Shown: in pieces, positions 8,414 through 18,278 of the stretch
Numbering within the stretch: position 1 is the first letter of the stretch
Layout of the letters: the number at the start of each line of letters is the position of its first letter
Assembly (NCBI RefSeq): GCF_900109775.1
Contig: NZ_FOAX01000001.1
Coordinates: forward strand, 248,001-312,000
Origin: Pseudoxanthomonas sp. GM95
GTDB taxonomy: Bacteria > Pseudomonadota > Gammaproteobacteria > Xanthomonadales > Xanthomonadaceae
Direction: 5' to 3'
Length of the DNA: 64,000 nt
Notes under the pieces: model-generated
Databases searched by the model: none
What the model was told of the DNA's origin: nothing
The model's input: the letters and a program-made list of their open reading frames with translations, nothing else
Translations under genes and position numbers: made by a program

Positions 8414-8522
8414 AGCGCCTGGCCTGGTGAGGTGCTTATCGTTGCAGCGTGCAACGCCTTGCCCGGATCGAATCGATGAACCCTGACGCGCCGCCCGTCT
8501 CACCTGACAACGTTGCGATGAC

Positions 8523-8999
8523 ATGTGGGAAGTAGCGCTTCGCGGGCTGACCTACGACGGCTGCGTGCTGCACAGCGTGATCAATCACGGCTTGTGCGTG
8601 GTGATGACGGTGGCATTGGCCTGGAAAACACCGTCCAGCGGTCGAAGGCATGCCGGTTGGCTGGTTTGCCTGCTGCTGGTCTCGGCGCTGCAGGTGATGC
8701 TGTGGTGGTTCGGCGCGATGGGCGTGTCGCTGGTGTGGTGCGCGCTGTGCGGTTATGGGCTCACGCAGTTCCGTGGCACGCGCGGCGCCGCACGTGTCGG
8801 GTTGGTAGTTGCACTGCTGCTGGCAGTGGCAGGCCTGGTGTTCTACGCGATGACATTTCCAGCCATCACCACGGTGGCGCATGCATGTGCGGTGCTGGTA
8901 GGCGTGGTGATCGGCAAGGTCTGGAACGGGCTGGAGGGCGCGGTATCGGGCGCGCGAACGGCGAGATCGCGGAAGCACGCAAAGGATGACATCGGTTAG
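8523..8999 (+). CDS. Hypothetical multi-pass membrane protein
   Basis: A 158-residue protein of unknown function with about four hydrophobic segments (around HGLCVVMTVALAW, WLVCLLLVSALQVMLWWF, VGLVVALLLAVAGLVFYAM and TVAHACAVLVGVVIG) and a basic C-terminal tail (ARTARSRKHAKDD). No ribosome site is obvious at the ATG, so the start is uncertain. It is the fourth gene of the plus-strand cassette. Confidence 0.55.
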   Translation: MWEVALRGLTYDGCVLHSVINHGLCVVMTVALAWKTPSSGRRHAGWLVCLLLVSALQVMLWWFGAMGVSLVWCALCGYGLTQFRGTRGAARVGLVVALLLAVAGLVFYAMTFPAITTVAHACAVLVGVVIGKVWNGLEGAVSGARTARSRKHAKDDIG

Positions 9000-9069
9000 C
9001 GGTGCTGGACCTGATGTGCACGCCGGGCGCGTTAGGATCAACGTGACTGTCGCGTCCAGGGAGGACAGA

Positions 9070-9396
9070 ATGATTTCGCGGATCTGGCATGGGTATACCT
9101 CGCACGATTGCGCCGATGCGTACGAGGATCTGTTGCGCGAGGACGTATTTGCCGGCATCCGGGCGCGGGGCATCGCGGGTTTCATCGATGTGCAGATGTT
9201 GCGTCGGGTGCATGATCGCGAGGTGGAGTTCGTGACCATCATGCGGTTCGACGACATGGAAGCGGTCAAGGGGTATGCCGGTTCGGATTACGAAACGGCC
9301 AGGGTGCCGTCGAAGGCCGGCGCGTTGCTGGCGCGCTTCGATGAGCGCGTCCAGCATTACGAAGTCAGGATCCTGGCAGATGGATCCCGCGGTTGA
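9070..9396 (+). CDS. Antibiotic-biosynthesis-monooxygenase-like (ABM fold) protein
   Basis: A 108-residue protein with the look of a dimeric alpha-beta-barrel ABM-superfamily member. It begins MISRIWHGYTSHDCADAYEDLL, a common start for the group, and continues with MLRRVHDREVEFVTIMRFDDMEAVKGYAG and ARFDERVQHYEV. Such proteins are often small monooxygenases or stress enzymes without cofactors; the substrate cannot be told. The ATG at 9070 has a GGGAGGAC ribosome site. It closes the plus-strand cassette and is followed by a terminator hairpin. Confidence 0.75.
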   Translation: MISRIWHGYTSHDCADAYEDLLREDVFAGIRARGIAGFIDVQMLRRVHDREVEFVTIMRFDDMEAVKGYAGSDYETARVPSKAGALLARFDERVQHYEVRILADGSRG

Positions 9397-9462
9397 TCGA
9401 AGCGATGCCGTTGCAGGCTGACGCGCATCCGACTTGATGCCACGCATCGCCCTTGAACGAAC

Positions 9463-9490
9463 AAGGCCCGCTTGCGCGGGCCTTCTCTTT
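9463..9490. terminator. Bidirectional rho-independent terminator between the ABM gene and fliK
   Basis: A perfect 9-bp stem (AAGGCCCGC/GCGGGCCTT) with a TTGC loop, followed on the plus strand by CTCTTT and preceded by bases that give a weak T-rich tail on the minus strand. It separates the plus-strand cassette from the convergent fliK gene and could serve both. Confidence 0.8.
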
Positions 9491-9533
9491 GCAGGTTGAT
9501 CGATGCGTGTGCAGCGCGGTCCAACAACGCTGA

Positions 9534-10988
9534 TCAGGCGTACTCGTCGAGCAGCCCCCGGCTGCGCACCACGATCGGCGCGACCGTGGAAACAACCGTG
9601 CTGGCCGACCCACCGCCGTCCGCGGTGCTGCCCGCGGAGCCGCGCGCGCTGGACTGCCCCTGCTGCGACTGCTGCTGGGCCTGGCGCTGGCCGATATCGG
9701 CATTGCCCAGCTGCATGCCCTGCTGGCCGAGCATCTCGCGCAGGCGCGGCAGGCTGGCCTCCAGCGCCTGGCGCACATCGGCGTTGGCGCTGTTGAAGCT
9801 GGCGTTGACCTGGGTGCCATCCAGCTGGATGCGAACGTCGATCGGGCCGGCGTGTTCCGGATTCAAACGGATCTCGGCATGGCCGAGTTTCTGTTCGGCC
9901 ATCCACGCGATGCGCGTGCCCAGTCCATCGTCGAAGCCATCGTCCAGGTGCGTGGGCATTGCCAGCGGGGTGGCGGCCACGGCATTGGTGGTCAGCGGGC
10001 GATCCAGCGTCTGGCTGGTGCCGGTCAAGCCGCCCAGGCCGAACAGCGAGGTCTTGTCGTCCTTGGTGTCGGGCAGGGCGAAGCTGCTGCCGGCATCGCG
10101 ATCCAGGGCGACGTTCATCGCCAGCTTGAGCGCGTCGGCAGGCGTGTCGGTGGTGGCGGCCGTCTTGGGATCTAGCAGCGCGGAGAGCGCGCCGGTCTGG
10201 GCCAGGCCAGGCGACTGCTGCAGCTGGGTGGCGGCGTTTCCGGCGATCAACGCGGCAGTTGCGCCATTGCCCGCGCCGGTGGCGCTGGGATCGACGCTCG
10301 GCAACGTTACCGCCGCCTGCGCCGGCTGCGTGGGCGCGGTGATCGCCAGGCTGCCGGCGAGCAGCGCAAGCATCTGCTGCGACAGCGTGGCATCGGCGGG
10401 ATTGGCCGGCGCCGGTGCCGTGGCGTCCTTGTCGCTGTCGGTCGAAGCGGCGACGGTCACCGGCGCGGCGGGCGTCGTCGGCGCGGTTGCATCGACGGTG
10501 TCGGCCGGCTGTAGCGCGGCCACCATCGACAACGCACCGGCTGGCGCAGCGGTCTTGGCGGCATCGGTCTGGACGGCGGTCGCCGCGGCGAGCTTGGCGG
10601 CGTTGGCGCTCACCGCGGCGGCCTGTTCGGCCGTGGCAGCGGCCAGGCGCGCGGCATTGGCCGACAGCGCGGCGGCTTGCGCGGCGGCCGTCGTGGTCGC
10701 CTGCTGCAGGGAGGTGATGTTCTGCATGGGCAGCGCGGTCTGTGGCGTCGCCGCGGTCGCGGTGGCGCTGGCGGTTGTCGTGGTCGGCGTCGCAGAAGGC
10801 GCAGGCGCCGTGGTCGCCGATGTAGCGCTGTCCTGCGCGGCGGCCGTGGCGGCGTAGTCGGCGAAGCTGGCGCCATCGCCGCTGGCATCGCTGCGCGTCG
10901 CGGAGGAGGTAGCAGTGCTCGCATTCGCGCCATTGGCGCCGAGCAAGGCGAAGCCGTTCTGCACGGCACTGGCACCGTTGCCGATCAT
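9534..10988 (-). CDS. fliK: FliK, flagellar hook-length control protein
   Basis: FliK is the secreted molecular ruler that stops hook growth and triggers the FlhB switch. The 484-residue product has a long Ala/Thr-rich N-terminal region and a C-terminal hook-length domain at about residues 355-450 (WMAEQKLGHAEIRLNPEHAG, then IQLDGTQVNASFNSANADVR and LREMLGQQGMQLGNADI), ending in a Gln/Ser-rich tail. Residues 105-122 and 123-140 are an 18-residue tandem duplication. The ATG overlaps the fliJ stop (ATGA), so it belongs to the fliEFGHIJK operon. Confidence 0.93.
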   Translation of the reverse strand: MIGNGASAVQNGFALLGANGANASTATSSATRSDASGDGASFADYAATAAAQDSATSATTAPAPSATPTTTTASATATAATPQTALPMQNITSLQQATTTAAAQAAALSANAARLAAATAEQAAAVSANAAKLAAATAVQTDAAKTAAPAGALSMVAALQPADTVDATAPTTPAAPVTVAASTDSDKDATAPAPANPADATLSQQMLALLAGSLAITAPTQPAQAAVTLPSVDPSATGAGNGATAALIAGNAATQLQQSPGLAQTGALSALLDPKTAATTDTPADALKLAMNVALDRDAGSSFALPDTKDDKTSLFGLGGLTGTSQTLDRPLTTNAVAATPLAMPTHLDDGFDDGLGTRIAWMAEQKLGHAEIRLNPEHAGPIDVRIQLDGTQVNASFNSANADVRQALEASLPRLREMLGQQGMQLGNADIGQRQAQQQSQQGQSSARGSAGSTADGGGSASTVVSTVAPIVVRSRGLLDEYA

Positions 10989-11443
10989 GCGCTCTCTCCT
11001 TCGCCGACCGCGAGCGCGGCGGTGTTGGTGCGACGGCGGCTGCCGATCTCGTCCAGCTCGCGCTGGGCCTTGGCCTGTTCGACCTGGGCTTCCTGGGCGC
11101 GATAGCTGTCGGCCAGTTTTTCCAGCACCAGGGTTTCGCGGCTGGCCAGCATCAGGCGCGCGCGCTCGACATCGCTGACGCGACGGCTCTGGTCGACGAT
11201 GCCGGCCTGCTGCACGACGGCGGCGTTGAGCCGCTCGCGGAAGGCAATGCGATTGACCAGCAATGCCGGCGAGATGGTCGCGTTGGCTGGCGAGGCGGCG
11301 TATTCCTCGGCGTAGCGGCGCAGCGCGTCCAGGCGCTCCTGCTGCTCGCGCACGACCTGCTCGCGCTCGGCCACGGTGCGGGCGGCGTCATCCTGGCGCT
11401 GTTGGGTCACCTTGATCAGCGGATCGAGCCGTTGGGAGCGCAT
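10985..11443 (-). CDS. fliJ: FliJ, flagellar export chaperone-escort protein
   Basis: FliJ is the small coiled-coil stalk of the export ATPase complex. The 152-residue product is almost entirely charged helix (DPLIKVTQQRQDDAARTVAE, then QQERLDALRRYAEEYA and EKLADSYRAQEAQVEQAKAQ), consistent with the antiparallel coiled coil of FliJ. Its position between fliI and fliK is conserved. Sequence similarity in this family is low, so the call rests on context, length and coiled-coil pattern. Confidence 0.9.
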   Translation of the reverse strand: MRSQRLDPLIKVTQQRQDDAARTVAEREQVVREQQERLDALRRYAEEYAASPANATISPALLVNRIAFRERLNAAVVQQAGIVDQSRRVSDVERARLMLASRETLVLEKLADSYRAQEAQVEQAKAQRELDEIGSRRRTNTAALAVGEGESA

Positions 11444-11504
11444 GGGCGTGGTTCTCTTGCGTGGGGGCTACGTGTGGGGTGTTGAAGCGTTGTTGCTTGA
11501 GCGG

Positions 11505-12917
11505 CTATTGCTTGAGCGGAAATGGCTGGCCTTGCGCGTTGTTGTCATCCAGCAGGCGCGACAGCGCATCGCGGCTGGCGGGGACATCGGACGATTCGCG
11601 CACGTCCTGGCCAAGGAAGTTCTGGATCGCCGGCCAACGCGCCATCGCTTCGTCGACATTCGGATCGCTGCCGCGCTGGTAGGCGCCGATGGCGATCAGG
11701 TCGCGCTGCGCGCTGTGCGCGGCCATCAGGCGCTTGAGCTTGCGGATGCGTTCGCGCCACGGCGCGTCGGTGATGTCCTGCATCACGCGGCTGACGGACT
11801 GCTCGATGTCGATGGCCGGATACTGGCCCGAATCTGCGATGCGGCGGGTCAGCACGATGTGGCCATCGAGGATTGCGCGCGACGCATCGGCGATGGGTTC
11901 CTGCTGGTCGTCGCCTTCGGTCAGCACCGTGTAGAACGCGGTGATCGAACCGCGCCCATCGGCGCCCATGCCGGCGCGCTCCACCAGCGCCGGCAGCTTG
12001 GCGAACACGCTGGGCGGATAGCCGCGCGTGGTCGGCGGCTCGCCCACCGACAGGCCGATCTCGCGCTGCGCCTGGGCGAAGCGGGTCAGCGAATCCATCA
12101 GCAGCAGCACGTCCAGGCCCTGGTCGCGATACCACTCGGCGATCGCGGTCGCCCGAAGCGCGCCATGCAAACGCGCGAGCGGCGGACGGTCGGCCGGTGC
12201 GGCGACCACGACCGAGCGGCGCAGGCCTTCCTCGCCCAGCGTGGCTTCGACGAAATCGCGCACTTCGCGGCCACGTTCACCGATCAGCCCGACCACGATG
12301 ACATCGGCCGAGGTGAAGCGGGTCATCATGCCCAGCAGCGTCGACTTACCCACGCCCGAACCAGCGAACAGGCCCACGCGCTGGCCGCGGCCGATCGGCA
12401 GCATCGCGTTGATCGCGCGCACGCCGACATCGAGCGATTCCTCGATCGGCTGGCGCGAGAGCGGATTGATCGGCGTGCCGGCCAGCGGCACGTAGCTTTC
12501 GGCGCGGATCGGGCCCTTGCCGTCCAGCGGCGCGCCATCGTTGTCGATCACGCGGCCGAGCAGGCCTTCGCCCACGGCCACTTCACCCTTGCGGCGGGTG
12601 GAGACCACGCGCGCGTTGGGCAGCAGGCCCTGCAGGTCGCCGGTCGGCATCAGGTAGGTACGGTCGCCGGAGAAGCCGACCACTTCGGCATCCACCCAGC
12701 GCCCGCCGGAGGTCGCCACGCGGCAGCGCGAGCCCATCGGCGCGCTGCAGCCGGAGGCCTCCAGCGTCAAACCGACGGCGCGACGCAGCACGCCTTCGCG
12801 GACCAGGCCCATGTTGGGCGAATCGGGCATCGCCGCGCGCAGCCGTTCGGCCAGGCGCAGGTTGCGTGCGCCCTGCAGGCCGTCAACGGTGGCATCGCGA
12901 TGCGCGGTGGTGTTCAT
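11505..12917 (-). CDS. fliI: FliI, flagellum-specific export ATPase
   Basis: FliI is the F1-beta-like ATPase that energises substrate docking at the export gate. The 470-residue protein has an N-terminal beta-barrel region, Walker A AGSGVGKS at residues 185-192 (catalytic-site Lys191), Walker B-like LDVLLLMDSLTRFAQAQREI, and the signature PPSVFAKLPALVERAG. The ATG overlaps the fliH stop (ATGA). All catalytic motifs appear intact. Confidence 0.98.
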   Translation of the reverse strand: MNTTAHRDATVDGLQGARNLRLAERLRAAMPDSPNMGLVREGVLRRAVGLTLEASGCSAPMGSRCRVATSGGRWVDAEVVGFSGDRTYLMPTGDLQGLLPNARVVSTRRKGEVAVGEGLLGRVIDNDGAPLDGKGPIRAESYVPLAGTPINPLSRQPIEESLDVGVRAINAMLPIGRGQRVGLFAGSGVGKSTLLGMMTRFTSADVIVVGLIGERGREVRDFVEATLGEEGLRRSVVVAAPADRPPLARLHGALRATAIAEWYRDQGLDVLLLMDSLTRFAQAQREIGLSVGEPPTTRGYPPSVFAKLPALVERAGMGADGRGSITAFYTVLTEGDDQQEPIADASRAILDGHIVLTRRIADSGQYPAIDIEQSVSRVMQDITDAPWRERIRKLKRLMAAHSAQRDLIAIGAYQRGSDPNVDEAMARWPAIQNFLGQDVRESSDVPASRDALSRLLDDNNAQGQPFPLKQ

Positions 12918-13525
12918 TCGATGGCTTCGGCGTCGTGGCTGGCCGCCAGGGTGGCGTCCAGGACCGACTGCAGCCGTGCATGAAGCGTGCCGTCGATGCG
13001 CACGCCCTCACTGTTCAGGCGCAGCTCGCCGCGGCCCAGCGATGCGTCCGCCGTCAGGCGCACGCCATCCAGGCCCGCCAGGTGCGGGGCGAGCACGCTG
13101 AAGTCATCGCCGTGCAGGCGCAGTTCGATCTCGCGGCTGCCACTGCCGACCGCATCCAGCGCTTCGCGCACCAGGTCGGCCAGCAGGCTCGGATCGGCCG
13201 CGTAGGCATGGCCGACCAGCACGCCGGCGATACGCACGGAGAGATCGGAGAGCGCATCGGCCACCTCGCCATCCAGGCGTGCCAGCGGACGGGTGAAGCC
13301 GTCCAGCACGCTCTGGATCTGGGCGATGCGGCGCTGCACTTCGGCCTGGCCGGCGGCGTAACCGGCGGCATAGCCGGCAGCGTGGCCTTCGGACTGCGCG
13401 GCGCTGGTGATCTGGTCGATCTCGGCGGCGGTCGGCGGCTTGGGCACGACCGGGTCGGCCGCACGCGGGCCTAAGCCCGGGGCGTTCCAGCGCACGGCAT
13501 CGGCGGCGGCGGAAAATCCGTGCAT
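12914..13525 (-). CDS. fliH: FliH, regulator of the flagellar export ATPase
   Basis: FliH binds and restrains FliI and links it to the C ring. The 203-residue product shows the GxxxG/AxxxG repeat helix characteristic of FliH (EGHAAGYAAGYAAGQAEVQ at about residues 48-66). A C-terminal V-ATPase-E-like domain follows (SIRIAG-type strand, then DLVREALDAVGSGSREIELR). The gene overlaps both fliG and fliI as part of the coupled operon. Confidence 0.94.
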   Translation of the reverse strand: MHGFSAAADAVRWNAPGLGPRAADPVVPKPPTAAEIDQITSAAQSEGHAAGYAAGYAAGQAEVQRRIAQIQSVLDGFTRPLARLDGEVADALSDLSVRIAGVLVGHAYAADPSLLADLVREALDAVGSGSREIELRLHGDDFSVLAPHLAGLDGVRLTADASLGRGELRLNSEGVRIDGTLHARLQSVLDATLAASHDAEAIE

Positions 13526-14529
13526 CAGACCAGGGCCTCAGTGCGGGTGCTGATGGAGATGTCGCCGGCTTCGGCCATCTTGCGGACCTGGTCCAGGATG
13601 TCCTTCTGCGCGGCTTCCACTTCAGCCAGACGCACCGGGCCGCGCGCTTCCATGTCGTCGAGCAGGATTTCGGCCGCGCGCTGGGACATGTTCTTGGTGA
13701 TCTTGTCGCGCACGCGCGCATCGGCGCCGCGCATGGCCAGGGCGAGCTTATCGGTGGAGACCTCGCGCAGGATCGCCTGCATCGTGCGGTCTTCCAGGCC
13801 GGCCAGGTTGTCGAACACGAACATCAGGTCGCGGATCTCGGTGCCCAGGCCATCGTCGACTTCGGCGATGGCCTTGAGCAGGGTTTCGTCCTGGCCGGCC
13901 TCGACGAAGTTGAGGATGTTGGCTGCGACCTTGGCGCCGCCGATGGCCGACGGCTTGGACTGGGTGCCGCTGAACTGGCGCGCCATCACGTCGTTGAGTT
14001 CGGCCAGCGCGTGCGGCGGGATGCCGTCCAGCGTGGCGATGCGCACCAGCAGGTCGCCGTGGACTTCGGCCGGGATGTGCTTGAGCACTTCAGCGGCCTG
14101 GTCGCCTTCCAGGTGGGCCATGACGATCGCAATGATCTGCGGGTGCTCGTTGCGCACCAGCTGGGCGATGGCCTTGGGCTCCATCCATTTGAGCGCTTCC
14201 AGGCCCGGCGTGTTGCGGCCGGTGAGGATGCGGTCGATCAGGCCACTGGCGCGTTCTTCGCCCAGCGCCTGCATCAGCACCGCGCGCACGTATTCGTCGG
14301 CGCCGTCGCCGATCTTGGCCGGCTGCTCCAGGGTGTCGACGAACTGGCCGATGACCTGCTCGACGACCTTGTGCGAGATGTCGCCGACGCTGGCCATGGC
14401 CAGGCCGAGCTTCTGCACTTCCTTGGCGCCCATGTGCTTGAGCACTTCGGCGGCCTGGGCTTCGCCCAGCGACAGCAGCACGACGGCTGCACGCTGGGTT
14501 CCGGAGAGGGTTCCGTCCTGATCAGCCAT
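13525..14529 (-). CDS. fliG: FliG, flagellar motor switch protein
   Basis: FliG joins the MS ring to the C ring and meets the stator protein MotA. The 334-residue product has the FliG N domain (GTQRAAVVLLSLGEAQAAEV), the middle domain with the EHPQ motif (RNEHPQIIAIVMAHL), and the C-terminal domain with the charged torque helix (KLALAMRGADARVRDKITKN). The start lies 8 bases inside the end of fliF. Family length and motifs are normal. Confidence 0.98.
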   Translation of the reverse strand: MADQDGTLSGTQRAAVVLLSLGEAQAAEVLKHMGAKEVQKLGLAMASVGDISHKVVEQVIGQFVDTLEQPAKIGDGADEYVRAVLMQALGEERASGLIDRILTGRNTPGLEALKWMEPKAIAQLVRNEHPQIIAIVMAHLEGDQAAEVLKHIPAEVHGDLLVRIATLDGIPPHALAELNDVMARQFSGTQSKPSAIGGAKVAANILNFVEAGQDETLLKAIAEVDDGLGTEIRDLMFVFDNLAGLEDRTMQAILREVSTDKLALAMRGADARVRDKITKNMSQRAAEILLDDMEARGPVRLAEVEAAQKDILDQVRKMAEAGDISISTRTEALV

Positions 14530-16240
14530 CGGAGGCCACCATCTCGCGCACGACCTGGGCCACGCGCTTGGGATCTGCGCTGGCCACGTCGCGGGCGCTC
14601 TGTAGTTTCTGGTCGAAGCCCGGGGCCGGCGGCAGTGCCGGCTTGGGCGAATAGGCGGGCGAGAGCTTCACCGGGACTTCGTCGTCATCCACCATCTCGG
14701 CGGTCACCGTCGGCATCACCTGCGGGCCACCGGCGCCGGCACCGGCCATGACCATCGCGGTGCCATTGGCGCCACGCGGGGACAGCATGGATTTGAAGGC
14801 CGGGCGCAGCACGAAGATGATCAGGCCCAGCACCGCCAGCCCACCCAGGGCCAGGCGCGCGATGTTGAGGTTGCGCGGGTCCTGCCACAGCGGGATCGCG
14901 GTATCGGGCGCATCGACCGTGGCCGGCGCGAACGGTGCGTTGACCACCGAGACCACGTCGCCACGCTGCTGGTCGAAGCCGATCGCCTGCTGCACCAGGG
15001 TTTCGATGCGCTTGAGTTCGGCATCGTTGAGCGCACGCGTCGCGGCGGGCTTGCCGGCTGCGGCCGGGACGCCGGGCACGTTGTCCACCAGCACCGCGGC
15101 GGTGACGCGGCGGATGCGCGGGGTGGCCTGGCGGGTGTGGGTCAGGGTGCGGTCGATCTCGTAGTTGCGCACCGAGCTGCGCGTGCCCTGACCGCCGCTG
15201 CTGGTGTTGGCCGCGGTGGCATTGGCGGCCGGCGCGGCGCCGTTGGCCGGCGCGGCAGGCGCGGTGTTGGCGTTCGGCGTGTTGCTGGCGCTGCCGGGCA
15301 CGCCCTGCGCATTGGCATTGGAGGCCGACAGGTTGCCGGATTCGCTCAGCTGTTCGCTGCGCACGATCGCCGGTTGCGGGCCGTAGGTTTCGCTGGCCTG
15401 TTCGGTCTGGGCGAAGTCCATGTCCACGCTGACCTTGGCGCTGACGCGGCCCGGGCCGGTCATCGGCGCCAGCAGTTCCTCGATGCGCTGCACGTACATC
15501 GCTTCCTGGCGGCGCTGCTGTTCGAACTGCTTGTTGCTCACGGCCTCGTCGCTGGTCGGATCGTCCTGCGACAGCAGGCGGCCGAACTGGTCGACCACGG
15601 TCACGCGCTCAGGGCTCAGGTCCGACACCGACGAAGCGACCAGGCGCTCGATCGCATCGATCTGGTTCTGTTCCAGCGACTGGCCGGCGTTGAGCTGCAG
15701 CACCACCGAGGCGCTGGCCGGCTCGTTCTGGCGGGTGAAGGCCGACGGCTTGGGCATGGCCAGGTGCACGCGGGCTTCGCGCACCGGGCGCAGCTGGGTG
15801 ATGGTGCGGGCCAGCTCGATTTCCATCGCGTGCTGGTAGCGCGCGTTCTCGACGAACTGGCTGGTGCCGAAGCCCTGGTCGCCCTGCAGCGATTCATACC
15901 CGGCCGGGTTGGAGGCGGTGATGCCGGCGCTGGCCATGGTCATGCGCGCCGCGCCGGCCTGGTCGGCCGGGACGGTCAGCGCGCCGGTGGCGTTGTCCAG
16001 CTTGAACGGGATCTGCGCGGTGCGCAGCGCATCGGAGGCCTCGGCGGTGGACTTGGCGTCCAGCCCGGCCTGCACGGTCACGTAGTCCGGCTTCTGCGTC
16101 CAGAAGAACAGCCACAGGCCCAGCGCGATGGCGGCTGCGGCCAGCACGAACACGCCCAGCTGGCGCACGACCGGGATGTCCTGGAAACGACCGAGGTCGC
16201 GCAGGGCGTTGGCAGCTTTGGGAAGGGCGGTTGCGCTCAT
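14522..16240 (-). CDS. fliF: FliF, flagellar MS-ring protein
   Basis: FliF builds the MS ring in the inner membrane. The 572-residue protein has an N-terminal membrane helix (VFVLAAAAIALGLWLFFW), a YscJ/FliF ring-building region with GYESLQGDQGFGTSQFVE and ARVHLAMPKPSAFTR, an Asn/Ala/Pro-rich variable stretch at about 290-350, and a second membrane helix (LALGGLAVLGLIIFVLRPAF). The FliG-binding tail ends at VVREMVASDG. It follows fliE after 71 bases in the sigma-54-driven operon. Confidence 0.98.
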   Translation of the reverse strand: MSATALPKAANALRDLGRFQDIPVVRQLGVFVLAAAAIALGLWLFFWTQKPDYVTVQAGLDAKSTAEASDALRTAQIPFKLDNATGALTVPADQAGAARMTMASAGITASNPAGYESLQGDQGFGTSQFVENARYQHAMEIELARTITQLRPVREARVHLAMPKPSAFTRQNEPASASVVLQLNAGQSLEQNQIDAIERLVASSVSDLSPERVTVVDQFGRLLSQDDPTSDEAVSNKQFEQQRRQEAMYVQRIEELLAPMTGPGRVSAKVSVDMDFAQTEQASETYGPQPAIVRSEQLSESGNLSASNANAQGVPGSASNTPNANTAPAAPANGAAPAANATAANTSSGGQGTRSSVRNYEIDRTLTHTRQATPRIRRVTAAVLVDNVPGVPAAAGKPAATRALNDAELKRIETLVQQAIGFDQQRGDVVSVVNAPFAPATVDAPDTAIPLWQDPRNLNIARLALGGLAVLGLIIFVLRPAFKSMLSPRGANGTAMVMAGAGAGGPQVMPTVTAEMVDDDEVPVKLSPAYSPKPALPPAPGFDQKLQSARDVASADPKRVAQVVREMVASDG

Positions 16241-16311
16241 CGAGGCAGGTCTGCGAAGAAGATCGGTTGAAGGAGATCAGCGGTACTGCGGAAGCGGAGA
16301 AAGCGCGCCGG

Positions 16312-16680
16312 TCAGACCGGCATGTTCATCACGTCCTGGTAGGCCTGGACCAGTCGATTGCGGACTTCGACCGTGGCGCGGAACGCGATCTGGGACTGCT
16401 GCATGGCGACCATCGTGCGGGCCAGGTCGGCGCGCGGATCGCCCAGTTCGAAGGCGGTCTGCAGCGATGAGGCGTTGGCCTGGGTCTCGCTGACGTTGTC
16501 GATCGCCTTGGACAACAATTGGCCGAAGCCGGCGCCGTTGGACGGGGTGGTTTCGTTGCTGCGACCGACATTGCCGACGTTGCCGAAACCACCGACGTCG
16601 ATGGCGTTGCTGACCCCTTCCCGGGTACGCGATTCGTGTGCGCGGATCTGGGAGAGGATCGATGAGATGGCGTCGGTCAT
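16312..16680 (-). CDS. fliE: FliE, MS-ring/rod junction protein
   Basis: FliE is the first exported rod-side subunit joining FliF to the rod. The 122-residue product ends with the conserved FliE stretch (NVSETQANASSLQTAFELGD, followed by DLARTMVAMQQSQIAFRATVEVRNRLVQAYQDVMNMPV split over adjacent helices). It is the first gene of the fliEFGHIJK operon, with a good sigma-54 promoter about 40 bases upstream. Confidence 0.96.
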   Translation of the reverse strand: MTDAISSILSQIRAHESRTREGVSNAIDVGGFGNVGNVGRSNETTPSNGAGFGQLLSKAIDNVSETQANASSLQTAFELGDPRADLARTMVAMQQSQIAFRATVEVRNRLVQAYQDVMNMPV

Positions 16681-16718
16681 GGCGGCTTATCCGGCGGACG
16701 GGTTCTTGACGTGAATAG

Positions 16719-16733
16719 GCAAGTCCCGTGCCA
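16719..16733 (-). promoter_or_regulatory. Sigma-54-type promoter for fliEFGHIJK
   Basis: On the minus strand TGGCACG-GGAC-TTGC, a full match to the RpoN consensus TGGCACG-N4-TTGC. The predicted start is near 16707, 27 bases before the fliE ATG. It lies in the 62-bp gap after fleQ, whose product is the likely enhancer-binding activator. Confidence 0.92.
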
Positions 16734-16742
16734 CCGACCCGG

Positions 16743-18277
<1,535 letters not shown>

Positions 18278-18278
<1 letters not shown>

